This document shows positions 20,909-30,783 of a DNA stretch of 64,000 nucleotides, in pieces. Positions within the stretch are counted from its first letter, which is position 1. Each line of letters opens with the position of its first letter. The notes under the pieces were generated by a model. That model had not been told where the DNA came from, searched no databases, and was given only the letters and a program-made list of their open reading frames with translations. Source of the DNA: Pseudomonas rhizoryzae (GTDB lineage Bacteria > Pseudomonadota > Gammaproteobacteria > Pseudomonadales > Pseudomonadaceae). A program made the translations under genes and the position numbers. Location of the stretch: positions 124,001 through 188,000 of the forward strand of contig NZ_SULM01000006.1 of the NCBI RefSeq assembly GCF_005250615.1, written 5' to 3'.

Positions 20909-22270
20909 TTAGAGCAGCGGCAGGGTGTAGCTGACGATCAGACGGTTTTCGTCCTGGTCACGCTGGCTGGCGGCCGGCAGATCGGTACGGTACATCGCGT
21001 TACGCCAGGTGAAGCCCAGACCTTTCAGCTGGCCTTCCGGAATGACGTAGCTGACGGTCAGGTCACGTTCCCACTCCATGGAATCACCGGCAGCGGTACG
21101 GATGTTGTCGCCACGCTGGTAGATGACGCCAGCAGTCAGGCCCTTCGCGCCCAGCTGACCGAAGTCATAGGAGTAGCGAGCCTGCCAGGTGTCTTCGCCG
21201 GAACGGGTGAAGTTGGCGATCTGGATATCGGTAATGGTGTAGGTCGAAGCTCCACCCGCCTCGTTCAGATACGGGAAGTTGCTCTTGCCATTGGTGCTCT
21301 GGTAGCCCAGGCCCAGGGTGTGACCGTAGATGGAGTAGGTGAACAGGCCGCTGTAGAGACGGTTATCCACTTCGCCACGGGTACGGCCAGCGCCATAGTA
21401 GCCAGAGGCACCATAGAGGGCGCCCTGGGTGTCGGCATCCTTGTTGTCGCCGTTACCCTTGCTATTGAAATAGCGCAGGTCGGTCTTGAAGGTGCCGTCG
21501 CCCAGCTTGACGTTGTGGGTCAAGCCCAGGAAGTGCTGGTTGTAGAAGTCTTCCAGCTGACCGAAGTAGTACTGCAGGGTCAGGTCTTTGGTGACCTTGT
21601 AGTCACCGCCGACGAAGTTGAACTTGTTGCTGTCACGCGCAGTGGAACCGCTGTTGGAGCCGGCGATGGACAGCTGGTCCTGATCGGTGGAGTTACGGTT
21701 CTTGGCGCTCTGCAATTGGCCGGCGGTCAGGGTCAGGTCCTTGATGTCCTTGGAGGTGACCTGGGCGCCTTGGTAGGTCTGGGGCAGCAGACGACCATCG
21801 TTGGAAACCGCGATCGGCAGCTTGGGCAGCAGAGTACCGTAGCGGAATTCGGTTTCGGAGATCTTCATCTTGGCGGTAGCGCCCAGGCTGGAGAACTCGT
21901 CGACGGAGCTGTTGTCAGTTTCGCGCGGGAACATGGTACCCGGCTGAGTGGAGTTGGTGGCACGACCCGCATGGCCTTTGCCGTCCAGACGAATGCCCAG
22001 CATGCCGATGGCGTCAACGCCGAAACCAACGGTGCCCTGGGTGAAGCCAGACTGATAGTTCAGCAGGAAGCCCTGGCCCCACTCCTCGACCTTGGAGGGG
22101 TTACGAGCGGCGTAGGACGCCTCGTTGCGGTTGTCGTTGTTGTAATAGAAGTTGCGCAGGCTCAGGGTGGCTTTGCTGTCTTCAACGAAACCGGCAGCGT
22201 GGGATGCGGCAACCAGGGACAGGTTCAGGCAGGCCGCGGATACCGCGACCACCAGGGGCTTCTTGACCAT
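20909..22270 (-). CDS. oprE: OprD-family outer-membrane porin (OprE-like)
   Basis: 453 residues with a signal peptide (cleavage near ASHA-AGFVED). The OprD-family opening SKATLSLRNFYYNNDNR and EWGQGFLLNYQSGFTQGTVGFG is followed by alternating beta strands and a C-terminal strand ending in hydrophobics (VSYTLPLL). Predicted 18-stranded substrate-specific porin. It sits where PAO1 has oprE (next to aguA and a GGDEF gene), which is why OprE is preferred over other OprD paralogues. Substrate unknown; position suggests amines or amino acids. Confidence 0.88.
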   Translation of the reverse strand: MVKKPLVVAVSAACLNLSLVAASHAAGFVEDSKATLSLRNFYYNNDNRNEASYAARNPSKVEEWGQGFLLNYQSGFTQGTVGFGVDAIGMLGIRLDGKGHAGRATNSTQPGTMFPRETDNSSVDEFSSLGATAKMKISETEFRYGTLLPKLPIAVSNDGRLLPQTYQGAQVTSKDIKDLTLTAGQLQSAKNRNSTDQDQLSIAGSNSGSTARDSNKFNFVGGDYKVTKDLTLQYYFGQLEDFYNQHFLGLTHNVKLGDGTFKTDLRYFNSKGNGDNKDADTQGALYGASGYYGAGRTRGEVDNRLYSGLFTYSIYGHTLGLGYQSTNGKSNFPYLNEAGGASTYTITDIQIANFTRSGEDTWQARYSYDFGQLGAKGLTAGVIYQRGDNIRTAAGDSMEWERDLTVSYVIPEGQLKGLGFTWRNAMYRTDLPAASQRDQDENRLIVSYTLPLL

Positions 22271-22491
22271 ATGTGCTCCAGGGGTAAATCGTTGTTATGC
22301 AACCACCAGAGGTGTCAGCGCCTGCTGGTGATATGCCCGACGGGCGATGCGGAAGGGAAAGCTAGAGGGCTTTTGTTTCAATTTGAGGAATTGTCCGCGC
22401 CTGATCGACTTTTCTACGCCGCGATCTGGAGCACGGTCCCCCCGCCACTGTCTTCCACGTTGCGAAAGCTAATTGCAAAAAAGCATTTCGT

Positions 22492-23469
22492 CTAGCCGTG
22501 AACGATCTGATCTTTACCCTGACGTTTAGCCTGGTACATGGCTTCATCTGCGCGTACGTAGAGGGTATCCAGGGATACATCCCCCTCCCGCAGCACGGCT
22601 AAACCCTGACTGATGGTTACTTTCAGTGGACCGTCGGTCGTAGGCACGGCCAGCTGTCGAACCGCCCGCTGTAGACGGCTTCCGATCTGTAGCGCGAGGT
22701 CGGCATCGCAGCCGGGCAGCAGCAGTGCGAATTCCTCGCCGCCGATGCGCCCGAAGAGGTCACCGCGACGGGTTGTCTGAACGCCACATTCGGCAACACG
22801 CTGCAACACCTGATCGCCCATCTGGTGGCCGAAGCGGTCGTTGATCTTCTTGAAATCATCGATATCGAGCAGCAGGAAAGCCAGCGGCTCCCCTTCGCTC
22901 TGGGCGAACTCGAAGGCGCGTTGCGCGCTTTCGAAGAAATGCCGGCGGTTGCTGCTGCGGGTCAGCACATCGGTGGTGGCCAGCCGCTGCAACTCTTCTT
23001 CCATGCGTTTCTTGTCGGTGATGTCTTCGGCGATGCCCACTACCAGCAGCGGCATGCCCGCTTCACTGCGCTGGCTGACGAAGCATTTGTCGCTGAGCCA
23101 ACGGATCTCGCCATCGGCACGAATGATGCGGTACTCACGCGATTCGACGGCGCCCTGCTCGATTACCTGCTCCAGGGTGCGCTGGGCATATTCGAGGTCG
23201 TCGGGGTAGATGTTGTTGAGCCAGGTACTGTAGTCGCTCAGTACCAGGGACTGGGAGCGACCGAAGATCTGGGCGTAGGCGGGGCTGACGTAGATGATCT
23301 GGCGGGTGCGCCAATCCAGGGCCCAGAGCACCGCGTTGACGCTCTCCAGGAGGGCGCTGAAGAGCTGTTCGCGATCTCGCAGGCGGTCGGCCTCGGCCCG
23401 CGAATGCAGAAGTGCCAGAAGATTCTCTTCGGGAGTGGGAAGAGCGGACAGCGAAGGTTGTTCATCCAT
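22492..23469 (-). CDS. PAS-GGDEF diguanylate cyclase
   Basis: 325 residues without membrane spans. A PAS/PAC sensor (about 45-155; VSPAYAQIFGRS, YRIIRADGEIRWL) leads to a GGDEF domain (about 165-325) with active-site loop GRIGGEEFALLLP. An RRGD five residues before GGEEF matches an inhibitory I-site (RxxD). It should make c-di-GMP in the cytoplasm. The first GGDEF-domain helix reads LTRSSNRRHF instead of the usual LTGLxNRR. Position equals PA0290 in PAO1. Confidence 0.9.
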   Translation of the reverse strand: MDEQPSLSALPTPEENLLALLHSRAEADRLRDREQLFSALLESVNAVLWALDWRTRQIIYVSPAYAQIFGRSQSLVLSDYSTWLNNIYPDDLEYAQRTLEQVIEQGAVESREYRIIRADGEIRWLSDKCFVSQRSEAGMPLLVVGIAEDITDKKRMEEELQRLATTDVLTRSSNRRHFFESAQRAFEFAQSEGEPLAFLLLDIDDFKKINDRFGHQMGDQVLQRVAECGVQTTRRGDLFGRIGGEEFALLLPGCDADLALQIGSRLQRAVRQLAVPTTDGPLKVTISQGLAVLREGDVSLDTLYVRADEAMYQAKRQGKDQIVHG

Positions 23470-23547
23470 ATACAGGTGCGCCTAGAGCGGGGTCCTAAAG
23501 GCGTTAGAGACCGTCAGGACCAGCCAGGTTCAATCCGTACTAGGGGT

Positions 23548-23571
23548 AGCCCACCGGCTCGGTGGGCTTTT
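23548..23571. terminator. hairpin between the desaturase and diguanylate cyclase genes
   Basis: AGCCCACCG-GCT-CGGTGGGCT followed by TTT on the + strand. Both flanking genes run leftward, so it would end desA transcription only as a hairpin with a poor U-run (CTACCCC) in that direction. Confidence 0.6.
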
Positions 23572-23583
23572 GTGAAACCCTTC

Positions 23584-24771
23584 TCAGGCGGTACCGGCGG
23601 GCCGCAAAGAGTAGGTCTTCAACTGCTCGGCGAACTCACGCAGGGAGTGGATGCCACTGGCCTCGGCCTCGCCGATCCACTGCCGGGTCGCCGCCAGCAT
23701 ATCGTGCCCGTTGGCACTGGTCCGCGCCCAGATCTGCTGCAGCGCCAGGCGCTTCTCGTAGATCAGTTTCAGCGTCTGGCTGTGCTCGAGCAATTCGTCG
23801 ATCCGTACCTTGTGCCGGGTCTTGAGCAGGCTGGTCTCACGTGCCAGCAGGCTACGAGCGCGACGGAACAGCGGACGCTGGGAAGGAGCGGCACTCACCC
23901 GTTCCTGGCGCAGCAGCGGGCCGATTACCTGCTTGCGGTACTGCGCCATGATCTGGAAGCGGTTGTTGAGGATGGCCATGGCGGTGTCCATGTCCAGTTG
24001 ACCCTTGCCCTCGACGCGGTGGGCGATGGGCGCGATGCGGTTGACCTTGGCCAGACGCAGCCAGGTGAACAGCTTGATCCAGGCCCAGCCCATGTCGAAT
24101 TCCCAACGCTTGACCGACAGCTTGGCCGAGTTGGGATAGGTGTGGTGGTTATTGTGCAGCTCTTCGCCGCCGATGAGGATGCCCCAGGGCACCAGGTTGG
24201 TCGCGGCGTCGCGGCACTCGAAGTTGCGATAGCCCAGGGCATGGCCCAGGCCATTGACCACCCCGGCGGCCCAGAACGGAATCCAGATCATCTGGACCGC
24301 CCAGACCGTCAGGCCCAGCGCGCCGAACAGGGCCAGGTCGATCAGCAGCATCAGACCGACGCCTAGGTTGCGATGACGGGAATAGAGATTGCGCTCGACC
24401 CAGTCGTCCGGGCAGTTCTTGCCATAGATGCGCAGGGTCTCGGCGTTGCTCGCCTCGGCCTTGTACAGCTCGGCCCCCTTGCGCATCACGGTACTCAGCC
24501 CCTTGTGCACCGGGCTGTGGGGATCGTCTTCGGTTTCGCACTTGGCGTGGTGCTTGCGGTGGATGGCGGTCCACTCGCGGGTATTCATGGCGGTGGTCAA
24601 CCACAGCCAGAAGCGGAACGCGTGCTTAAGGGCGGGATGCAACTCCAGCGACCGATGCGCGGAGTAGCGATGTAGGTAGACGGTGACGCTGACGATGGTC
24701 AGGTGAGTCAGTACCAGGGTGACCACCACCAATTGCCAGACCGTCAGGTCGAGCAGGCCGTTATAGCTCAT
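23584..24771 (-). CDS. desA: membrane fatty-acid/phospholipid desaturase (DesA-like)
   Basis: 395 residues. Three histidine boxes of acyl-lipid desaturases are present: HRYSAH (34-39), HRKHH (71-75) and HNNHH in ELHNNHHTYPNS. Membrane spans at about 10-30, 50-65 and 160-200. It introduces a double bond into acyl chains of phospholipid or acyl-CoA using di-iron chemistry and O2, as PAO1 DesA (PA0286) does at the delta-9 position. The C-terminal 100 residues are helical and charged. PA0286 also lies near the GGDEF and sulfate genes, supporting orthology. Confidence 0.9.
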   Translation of the reverse strand: MSYNGLLDLTVWQLVVVTLVLTHLTIVSVTVYLHRYSAHRSLELHPALKHAFRFWLWLTTAMNTREWTAIHRKHHAKCETEDDPHSPVHKGLSTVMRKGAELYKAEASNAETLRIYGKNCPDDWVERNLYSRHRNLGVGLMLLIDLALFGALGLTVWAVQMIWIPFWAAGVVNGLGHALGYRNFECRDAATNLVPWGILIGGEELHNNHHTYPNSAKLSVKRWEFDMGWAWIKLFTWLRLAKVNRIAPIAHRVEGKGQLDMDTAMAILNNRFQIMAQYRKQVIGPLLRQERVSAAPSQRPLFRRARSLLARETSLLKTRHKVRIDELLEHSQTLKLIYEKRLALQQIWARTSANGHDMLAATRQWIGEAEASGIHSLREFAEQLKTYSLRPAGTA

Positions 24772-24949
24772 GGACGCAGAGGACCTCGCGCGAGATGTGT
24801 AGTGCGGCTGCCACGAAAAGTTCAGTGAACAGGCGTTCGCGCATTATTGCCGGGGTAGAGGAGAAATCCACCCCCACCTTTTGCTACACGGCATGTCCTT
24901 CACAGACAGCTAATTCCATAACCGAATAAACAAAGCATTATTAGCAATT

Positions 24950-24978
24950 TTAAGAAATAACAACCGCCCTCCTATGAT
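24950..24978 (+). promoter_or_regulatory. putative sigma-70 promoter of oscA-sbp-cysTWA
   Basis: TTAAGA and TATGAT separated by exactly 17 bp, 44 bases before the oscA ATG. The preceding 50 bp (24908-24960) is strikingly AT-rich for this genome, as is common at activator-dependent cys promoters bound by CysB. CysB involvement is inferred. Confidence 0.5.
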
Positions 24979-25022
24979 GGCGCCACCTTTCCTCCCACCC
25001 CCTCACCCGAGGACGCCCGCCC

Positions 25023-25208
25023 ATGAGCTCCGTTCCGTTCCGCAGCCTGGAAAACCAGGACGAAACCGCACTGCTCCGCGATATTCAGCAGGCCTTGCGT
25101 GGCCTCAGGTTCGGCGCGATCGAGATCACCGTGCACAACGGCCAGGTGGTACAGATCGAGCGCAAGGAAAAATTCCGGCCCCAGACCGGCCAATCAAATA
25201 AGCACTGA
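25023..25208 (+). CDS. oscA: OscA-like small protein (DUF2292)
   Basis: 61 residues. The core [20 protein letters not shown] and [16 protein letters not shown] is the DUF2292/YezD pattern. OscA, described in Pseudomonas, is needed for growth on sulfate under chromate or other sulfur-limiting stress, and is co-transcribed with sulfate transporter genes. Its place 77 bp upstream of the sulfate-binding protein gene matches that arrangement. Mechanism is unknown; probably a cytoplasmic partner. Confidence 0.88.
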   Translation: MSSVPFRSLENQDETALLRDIQQALRGLRFGAIEITVHNGQVVQIERKEKFRPQTGQSNKH

Positions 25209-25285
25209 GTTCACGAGGTCAGCGGACGAGCGGGCAAGACGCCCGCCAGACGGTGTCCGGATTTCTCACTTCAAGGAGCGCTTCC

Positions 25286-26287
25286 ATGTCCATTCGCCGT
25301 TTCGCCCTGGCTGCCCTGGCCGGTGCCCTCTTCGCCAGTTCGGCCCACGCCGTCGAATTGCTCAACGTGTCCTACGATCCGACCCGCGAGCTCTATCAGC
25401 AATACAACGCGGCCTTCATCAAGCACTGGAAGGCGGAAACCGGCGAGGATCTGACCATCAACACCTCTCATGGTGGCTCGGGCAAGCAGGCGCGCTCGGT
25501 GATCGATGGCCTGCAGGCCGACGTGGTGACCCTGGCGCTGTCCGGTGACATCGACGCCTTGAACACGCACGGGCAACTGATCGATCCGAACTGGCAGCAG
25601 CGCCTGCCGGACAACAGCACGCCCTATACCTCGACCATCGTCTTCCTGGTGCGCAAGGGTAATCCGAAGCACATCAAGGACTGGGACGATCTGGTGAAAA
25701 AGGGCGTCGAAGTCATCACGCCCAATCCCAAGACCTCCGGCGGCGCACGCTGGAATTTCCTCGCCGCCTGGGCCTACGCCAAGACCCGGTACGGCAGCGA
25801 TGCCGAGGCACTCAAGTTCGTCACCGAGCTGTACCGACACGCGCCGGTGCTGGATACCGGCGCGCGCGGCGCCACCATCAGTTTCGTGCAGCGCCAGCTC
25901 GGCGATGTGCTGATCGCCTGGGAGAACGAAGCCTATCTCGCCCTCAAGGAAGAAGGTGGCGACCAGCTGGAAATCGTCACCCCGTCCCTGTCGATCCTCG
26001 CCGAGCCGCCGGTGGCCTGGGTGGACAAGGTGGTCGAACGCAAAGGCACCCTCAAGCAGGCCAAGGCCTATCTGGAGTACCTCTATAGCCCCGAAGGGCA
26101 GCGGATCGCCGCGCAGAACTTCTATCGTCCCCGCGATCCCAAGGTGGCCGCGGAATTCAAGGACCAGTTCAAGCCGGTGAAGCTGGTGACCATCGAACAG
26201 GAGTTCGGTGGCTGGAAGTCGGCTCAGCCGAAGTACTTCGCCGACGGCGGCGTGTTCGACAAGATCTTTACCGAGATCAACCAGTAA
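25286..26287 (+). CDS. sbp: periplasmic sulfate-binding protein
   Basis: 333 residues from the ATG at 25286 (AAGGAG upstream). Signal peptide [20 protein letters not shown] with cleavage near [12 protein letters not shown]. Motifs of Sbp/CysP receptors: [54 protein letters not shown] and [13 protein letters not shown]. It binds sulfate (or thiosulfate) and delivers it to CysTWA. First transporter gene of the operon. Confidence 0.95.
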   Translation: MSIRRFALAALAGALFASSAHAVELLNVSYDPTRELYQQYNAAFIKHWKAETGEDLTINTSHGGSGKQARSVIDGLQADVVTLALSGDIDALNTHGQLIDPNWQQRLPDNSTPYTSTIVFLVRKGNPKHIKDWDDLVKKGVEVITPNPKTSGGARWNFLAAWAYAKTRYGSDAEALKFVTELYRHAPVLDTGARGATISFVQRQLGDVLIAWENEAYLALKEEGGDQLEIVTPSLSILAEPPVAWVDKVVERKGTLKQAKAYLEYLYSPEGQRIAAQNFYRPRDPKVAAEFKDQFKPVKLVTIEQEFGGWKSAQPKYFADGGVFDKIFTEINQ

Positions 26288-26392
26288 GGCTCTAGCCGGG
26301 ACGGCTCACGCTGACCGGCCCGGAACAGGTATCGTTCCCCCCTCTACGCCCTGGCGAAGGCATCGCCGGGGCGCCTTGCAGAAGGACGTCTC

Positions 26393-27205
26393 ATGTCTCG
26401 CCGTCTCTCCCCGGTCATACCCGGCTTCGGGTTGACCCTGGGATTCACCCTGAGCTACCTGGCGCTGATCGTCTTGATCCCGCTGGGTGCCATGTTCCTC
26501 CATGCCAGCCAACTGACCCTCGGGCAGTTCTGGTCGCTGATCACCGGACGCCAGGTACTGGCCGCCCTGCAGCTGTCCTTTGGTACCGCCCTGCTGGCGG
26601 CCTTCATCAACGGCATCCTGGGCACCCTGCTGGCCTGGGTGCTGGTGCGCTATGAGTTTCCCGGACGCAAGCTGATCGACGCCATGGTCGATCTGCCCTT
26701 CGCCCTGCCCACCGCGGTGGCCGGTATCGCCCTGACGGCGCTCTATGCACCCAATGGACTGATCGGTTCGCTGTTTCCCTTCAAGATCGCCTACACCCCC
26801 ATAGGTATCACCCTGGCGCTGATCTTCGTCACCCTGCCCTTCGTGGTACGCACCCTGCAGCCGGTGCTGGCGGACATCCCCAAGGAAATCGAGGAAGCCG
26901 CCACCTGCCTGGGCGCCCGGCCCTGGCAGGTGTTCCGCTACGTGCTGGTGCCGACCCTGCTGCCGGCCTGGCTGACCGGCTTCGCCCTGGCCTTCGCCCG
27001 GGGCGTGGGCGAGTACGGCTCGGTGGTGTTCATCGCCGGCAACATCCCCTTCAAGACCGAGATCCTGCCGCTGCTCATCGTCTCCAAGCTGGACCAGTAC
27101 GACTACACCGGTGCCACCGGCATCGGGGTGTTCATGCTGCTGGTGTCCTTCGTCATGCTGCTGCTGATCAATCTGCTGCAGCGCCGCATCCAGCCCAACA
27201 TCTAA
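26393..27205 (+). CDS. cysT: sulfate ABC transporter permease CysT
   Basis: 270 residues with six membrane segments. Permease EAA loop [33 protein letters not shown]-like segment ([18 protein letters not shown]) is characteristic of CysT/CysU. Inner-membrane half of the sulfate channel with CysW. Gap of 105 bp after sbp, 10 bp before cysW. Confidence 0.95.
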   Translation: MSRRLSPVIPGFGLTLGFTLSYLALIVLIPLGAMFLHASQLTLGQFWSLITGRQVLAALQLSFGTALLAAFINGILGTLLAWVLVRYEFPGRKLIDAMVDLPFALPTAVAGIALTALYAPNGLIGSLFPFKIAYTPIGITLALIFVTLPFVVRTLQPVLADIPKEIEEAATCLGARPWQVFRYVLVPTLLPAWLTGFALAFARGVGEYGSVVFIAGNIPFKTEILPLLIVSKLDQYDYTGATGIGVFMLLVSFVMLLLINLLQRRIQPNI

Positions 27206-27215
27206 GGACGTACGC

Positions 27216-28082
27216 ATGAGCCTCACGAGTTCGACCAAAGCCGATGCGCGGGCCCGGGTGCAGCGCACGCCGGTGGCCATCGCCCTGATCGCCAGCGCCT
27301 GGCTGATTTTCCTGCTGATCCTGGTGCTGCCGCTATACATGGTGCTGACCCAGGGCCTGGCCGAGGGCCTGGGCGTCTTCTGGGACGCCATCAGCGAGCC
27401 GGATGCGATCTCGGCGCTGAAGCTGACGCTGCTCGCCACCGCCATCTCGGTGCCGCTGAACCTGGTGTTCGGCCTGGCCGCGGCCTGGTGCGTGACCAAG
27501 TTCGAGTTCACCGGCAAGAGCCTGCTGATCACCCTGATCGACCTGCCCTTCTCGGTCTCGCCAGTGATCGCCGGCCTCATCTACGTGCTGCTGTTCGGCG
27601 CCCAGGGGCTGCTGGGTCCCTACCTGCAGAGCGTCAATGTGCAGATCGTCTTCGCCGTGCCCGGCATCGTGCTGGCGACCATCTTCGTCACCTTCCCCTA
27701 TGTAGCCCGCGAGCTGATCCCGCTGATGCAGGAACAGGGCACCCAGGAGGAAGAGGCCGCCCGCCTGCTGGGCGCCAGTGGCTGGCAGCTGTTCTGGCAC
27801 GTGACCCTGCCCAACGTGAAGTGGGCGCTGATCTACGGGGTGGTGCTGTGCACCGCACGGGCCATGGGTGAGTTCGGCGCGGTGTCGGTGGTCTCCGGGC
27901 ATATCCGCGGCCTGACCAATACCCTGCCGCTGCACATCGAGATTCTCTACAACGAATACAACATCGTCGCCGCCTTCAGCGTGGCGATCCTGCTGCTGAT
28001 GATGGCCCTGGTGATCCTGCTGCTGCGGCAGTGGAGCGAAAGCCACCTGAGCCGTGAACTCCAGCACCGTGATGAGGAATAA
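27216..28082 (+). CDS. cysW: sulfate ABC transporter permease CysW
   Basis: 288 residues, six membrane segments. EAA motif [22 protein letters not shown], and [19 protein letters not shown] typical of CysW. The C-terminal extension ends in a charged segment ([16 protein letters not shown]). Partner of CysT; start is behind AAGGA and lies 10 bp after cysT, with cysA starting 6 bp after its stop. Confidence 0.95.
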   Translation: MSLTSSTKADARARVQRTPVAIALIASAWLIFLLILVLPLYMVLTQGLAEGLGVFWDAISEPDAISALKLTLLATAISVPLNLVFGLAAAWCVTKFEFTGKSLLITLIDLPFSVSPVIAGLIYVLLFGAQGLLGPYLQSVNVQIVFAVPGIVLATIFVTFPYVARELIPLMQEQGTQEEEAARLLGASGWQLFWHVTLPNVKWALIYGVVLCTARAMGEFGAVSVVSGHIRGLTNTLPLHIEILYNEYNIVAAFSVAILLLMMALVILLLRQWSESHLSRELQHRDEE

Positions 28083-28088
28083 AACGCC

Positions 28089-29057
28089 ATGAGCATCGAG
28101 ATCCAGGGTATCAACAAGAGGTTCGGCGCCTTCCAGGCGCTCAAGGACATCAACCTGCACATCGAGAGCGGCGAGCTGGTCGCCCTGCTCGGCCCGTCCG
28201 GCTGCGGCAAGACCACCCTGCTGCGCATCATCGCCGGTCTGGAATCGCCGGACACCGGCAACATCGGCTTCTATGGCGAGGACGTCTCCCGCCGCGACGT
28301 GCGCGATCGCAACGTCGGTTTCGTCTTCCAGCACTATGCGCTGTTCCGCCACATGACGGTGTTCGACAACGTGGCCTTCGGCCTGCGCATGAAGCCACGC
28401 CGCGAACGGCCGAGCGAGGCGCAGATCGCCAGCAAGGTGCATGAACTGCTGAACATGGTGCAGCTCGACTGGCTGGCAGACCGCTATCCGGAGCAGCTCT
28501 CCGGCGGTCAACGCCAGCGTATCGCCCTGGCCCGCGCCCTGGCGGTGGAACCCAAGATCCTGTTGCTCGACGAGCCCTTCGGTGCGCTGGATGCCAAGGT
28601 ACGCAAGGAACTGCGCCGCTGGCTGGCCAGGCTGCACGACGAGATCCACCTGACCTCGGTGTTCGTCACCCACGACCAGGAGGAAGCCATGGAAGTGGCG
28701 GATCGCATCGTGGTGATGAACAAGGGGCAGATCGAGCAGGTCGGTTCGCCCGGCGAGGTCTACGAGCAACCGGCGAGCGACTTCGTCTATCACTTCCTCG
28801 GCGACTCCAACCGCCTGGCGCTGGGCGAGCAGGAGGTACTGTTCCGACCCCACGAGGTGGAACTGGAGCGCGAGGCGCGGCCCGGCTATCACGCCGCCGA
28901 GGTCCGCGATATCCGCCCGCTGGGCGCCATCACCCGGGTGACCCTGCGGGTGCCGGAGCAGGCTGAAATGATCGAGGTGGAGTTGGTCAAGGATCATCCG
29001 GCGCTGATCGGACTGCAACGCGGCACGCCGCTGCACTTCCTGCCGCGTACGCCTTGA
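28089..29057 (+). CDS. cysA: sulfate ABC transporter ATPase CysA
   Basis: 322 residues. Walker [10 protein letters not shown], signature [15 protein letters not shown], Walker [14 protein letters not shown], switch [16 protein letters not shown]-terminal TOBE-like domain (about 235-322; [14 protein letters not shown]) is typical of CysA. It hydrolyses ATP to import sulfate through CysTW. Last gene of the operon; a 145-bp gap follows before a chemoreceptor gene. Confidence 0.95.
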   Translation: MSIEIQGINKRFGAFQALKDINLHIESGELVALLGPSGCGKTTLLRIIAGLESPDTGNIGFYGEDVSRRDVRDRNVGFVFQHYALFRHMTVFDNVAFGLRMKPRRERPSEAQIASKVHELLNMVQLDWLADRYPEQLSGGQRQRIALARALAVEPKILLLDEPFGALDAKVRKELRRWLARLHDEIHLTSVFVTHDQEEAMEVADRIVVMNKGQIEQVGSPGEVYEQPASDFVYHFLGDSNRLALGEQEVLFRPHEVELEREARPGYHAAEVRDIRPLGAITRVTLRVPEQAEMIEVELVKDHPALIGLQRGTPLHFLPRTP

Positions 29058-29202
29058 GCGGCACCTTCGGTCGGCTGCGACCAAAGTCGTAGCCGATATA
29101 TCAGACAACCATTGCAACCTCTGGAAAACTGGCTCCATGATCGCGACGTCGAAATCCATCACGGTTTCGGCGTCGACCTGAGCACAAAAACAAGGAGGTC
29201 GC

Positions 29203-30753
29203 ATGCCCAAGCGCTGGCTGGCCGTGTTGTCGCTTCATTTGGTAACGCTCGCTGGCGCGCTGCTGCTCTGGCAGGTATTCGCCCTGCCAATGGTGGAGGG
29301 CGCGGCGCTGACGCTGCTCGCCGCGCTCTGGCCCTGGCTGCTGATGCGTCCCAACGCCCCTCCTCCCGAACCTGCCCAGGCCGGGGATGAACTCACCCGC
29401 GATCTTTCCCGCAGCACGGCGCGCAATGCCGTGGCCATCGCAGGCGTCGCCTATGCGGCGCAACAACTGGCGGCCAAGGTGCAATCCCAGGCCAGTGCCG
29501 CCGCGCAGATATCCACCAGTGCCGCGTCCCTCACCCACACCGAACAGGACAGTGCCAGCAGCGCGCGTCAGGCCCTGGACGTGGTGCAGCAGGTACACGA
29601 GCGCAGCGAGGCCGGCCAGGTGGCCCTGAGTTCGGCGATCCGCGCCATCCAGGCCCTGGGCGACCACGCCCGCGAAAGTCGGGAATTGATCGCCGGCCTC
29701 AGTGCCCGTACCGACAAGATCCAGCAGGTCACCGAGGTCATCCAGGCCATCGCCAGCCAGACCAACCTGCTGGCACTCAACGCCGCTATCGAGGCGGCAC
29801 GCGCCGGCGAGCACGGCCGCGGTTTCGCCGTGGTGGCCGATGAGGTGCGCGGCCTGGCGGCGCGGACGTCCCAAGCCACCGGTGAGGTGGGGTTGATCGT
29901 CGCCGACATCAGCCAGCAGACCGGCGCGGTGGTCAGCCAGATCCAGCAACTCGCCAATGCCCTGGAGGATGGTGTCCGCCAGGTAGAACAGACGGGCGAA
30001 GGGCTCCAGGAAATCGCGCGCCTGGCGCAGACCGCCGAGCGCCAGGCCGAGGACATCGCCCAGGGGACCTCGGCCAACCTCGCCCAGTTGGAAAGCCTGG
30101 CCCAGGCGGTGGACCAGGTGCACAGCGATCTGGCCGACAGTGAGCGCCAGACCAGCCGCCTGAGCAACGCCGCCGACGAACTGGTGGACATGGCCGAAGC
30201 CAGCAGCGAGCGCCTGGCCGAGGTCGGCCTGGACAGCTATCACCAGCGCATCTTCGAACTGGCCCGCCAGGGCGCGGACGCTATTGGCCGGCGCTTCGAA
30301 GAAGATCTGGCCGCCGGACGCATCACCCAGGACGCCCTGTTCGACCGCCAGTACCAGCCCGTTCCCGGTAGCCAGCCGCCCAAGTACCGTACGCGCTTCG
30401 ACAGCTACACCGACGGCGTGCTGCCGGCCATCCAGGAACCCCTGCTGGAACAGCATCCGGGACTGGTGTTCGTCATTGCCTGCACCCCCGAGGGCTACGT
30501 GCCCACCCACAACCGGGCCTTCTCCCATGCCCTCACCGGCGATCTGGCGGTGGATACGGCGCGCAGCCGCAGCAAGCGCATCTTCGGCGATCGCACCGGC
30601 AAGCGCTGCGGCAGCCACCAGCGGCGGCTATTGCTGCAGACCTACATGAGGGATACCGGTGAGGTGATGCACGACCTTTCGGTGCCGATCATGGTGAACG
30701 GTCGGCACTGGGGTGGGCTGCGGCTGGGCTATCGACCCGATACGACGCGCTAG
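29203..30753 (+). CDS. methyl-accepting chemotaxis protein with a C-terminal cytoplasmic sensor-like domain
   Basis: 516 residues; ATG behind AAGGAGG. Two N-terminal hydrophobic segments (about 6-26 and 30-48) with almost no periplasmic loop are followed directly by the coiled-coil signalling region. There is no HAMP domain. The conserved hairpin tip [20 protein letters not shown] is at about 184. After the signalling domain a soluble domain (about 345-516) follows, with [59 protein letters not shown] and a terminal [13 protein letters not shown]. That tail resembles a PAS/Cache-like sensor placed after the signalling tip. It probably senses a cytoplasmic or membrane-linked cue; ligand unknown. 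Confidence 0.88.
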   Translation: MPKRWLAVLSLHLVTLAGALLLWQVFALPMVEGAALTLLAALWPWLLMRPNAPPPEPAQAGDELTRDLSRSTARNAVAIAGVAYAAQQLAAKVQSQASAAAQISTSAASLTHTEQDSASSARQALDVVQQVHERSEAGQVALSSAIRAIQALGDHARESRELIAGLSARTDKIQQVTEVIQAIASQTNLLALNAAIEAARAGEHGRGFAVVADEVRGLAARTSQATGEVGLIVADISQQTGAVVSQIQQLANALEDGVRQVEQTGEGLQEIARLAQTAERQAEDIAQGTSANLAQLESLAQAVDQVHSDLADSERQTSRLSNAADELVDMAEASSERLAEVGLDSYHQRIFELARQGADAIGRRFEEDLAAGRITQDALFDRQYQPVPGSQPPKYRTRFDSYTDGVLPAIQEPLLEQHPGLVFVIACTPEGYVPTHNRAFSHALTGDLAVDTARSRSKRIFGDRTGKRCGSHQRRLLLQTYMRDTGEVMHDLSVPIMVNGRHWGGLRLGYRPDTTR

Positions 30754-30783
30754 GCCTTTTTGCTTTGCAAGGTCGGTGGCCCT

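Noticed and set aside
29058-29202. Sigma-28 promoter for the first chemoreceptor gene
   Set aside because: A GCCGATAT -10-like box is present but no TAAA element lies at the required distance.
27333-29210. 625-codon minus-strand frame across cysW-cysA
   Set aside because: Shadow of genuine ABC transporter genes on the opposite strand; rich in His/Gln/Gly repeats typical of antisense GC-rich DNA.
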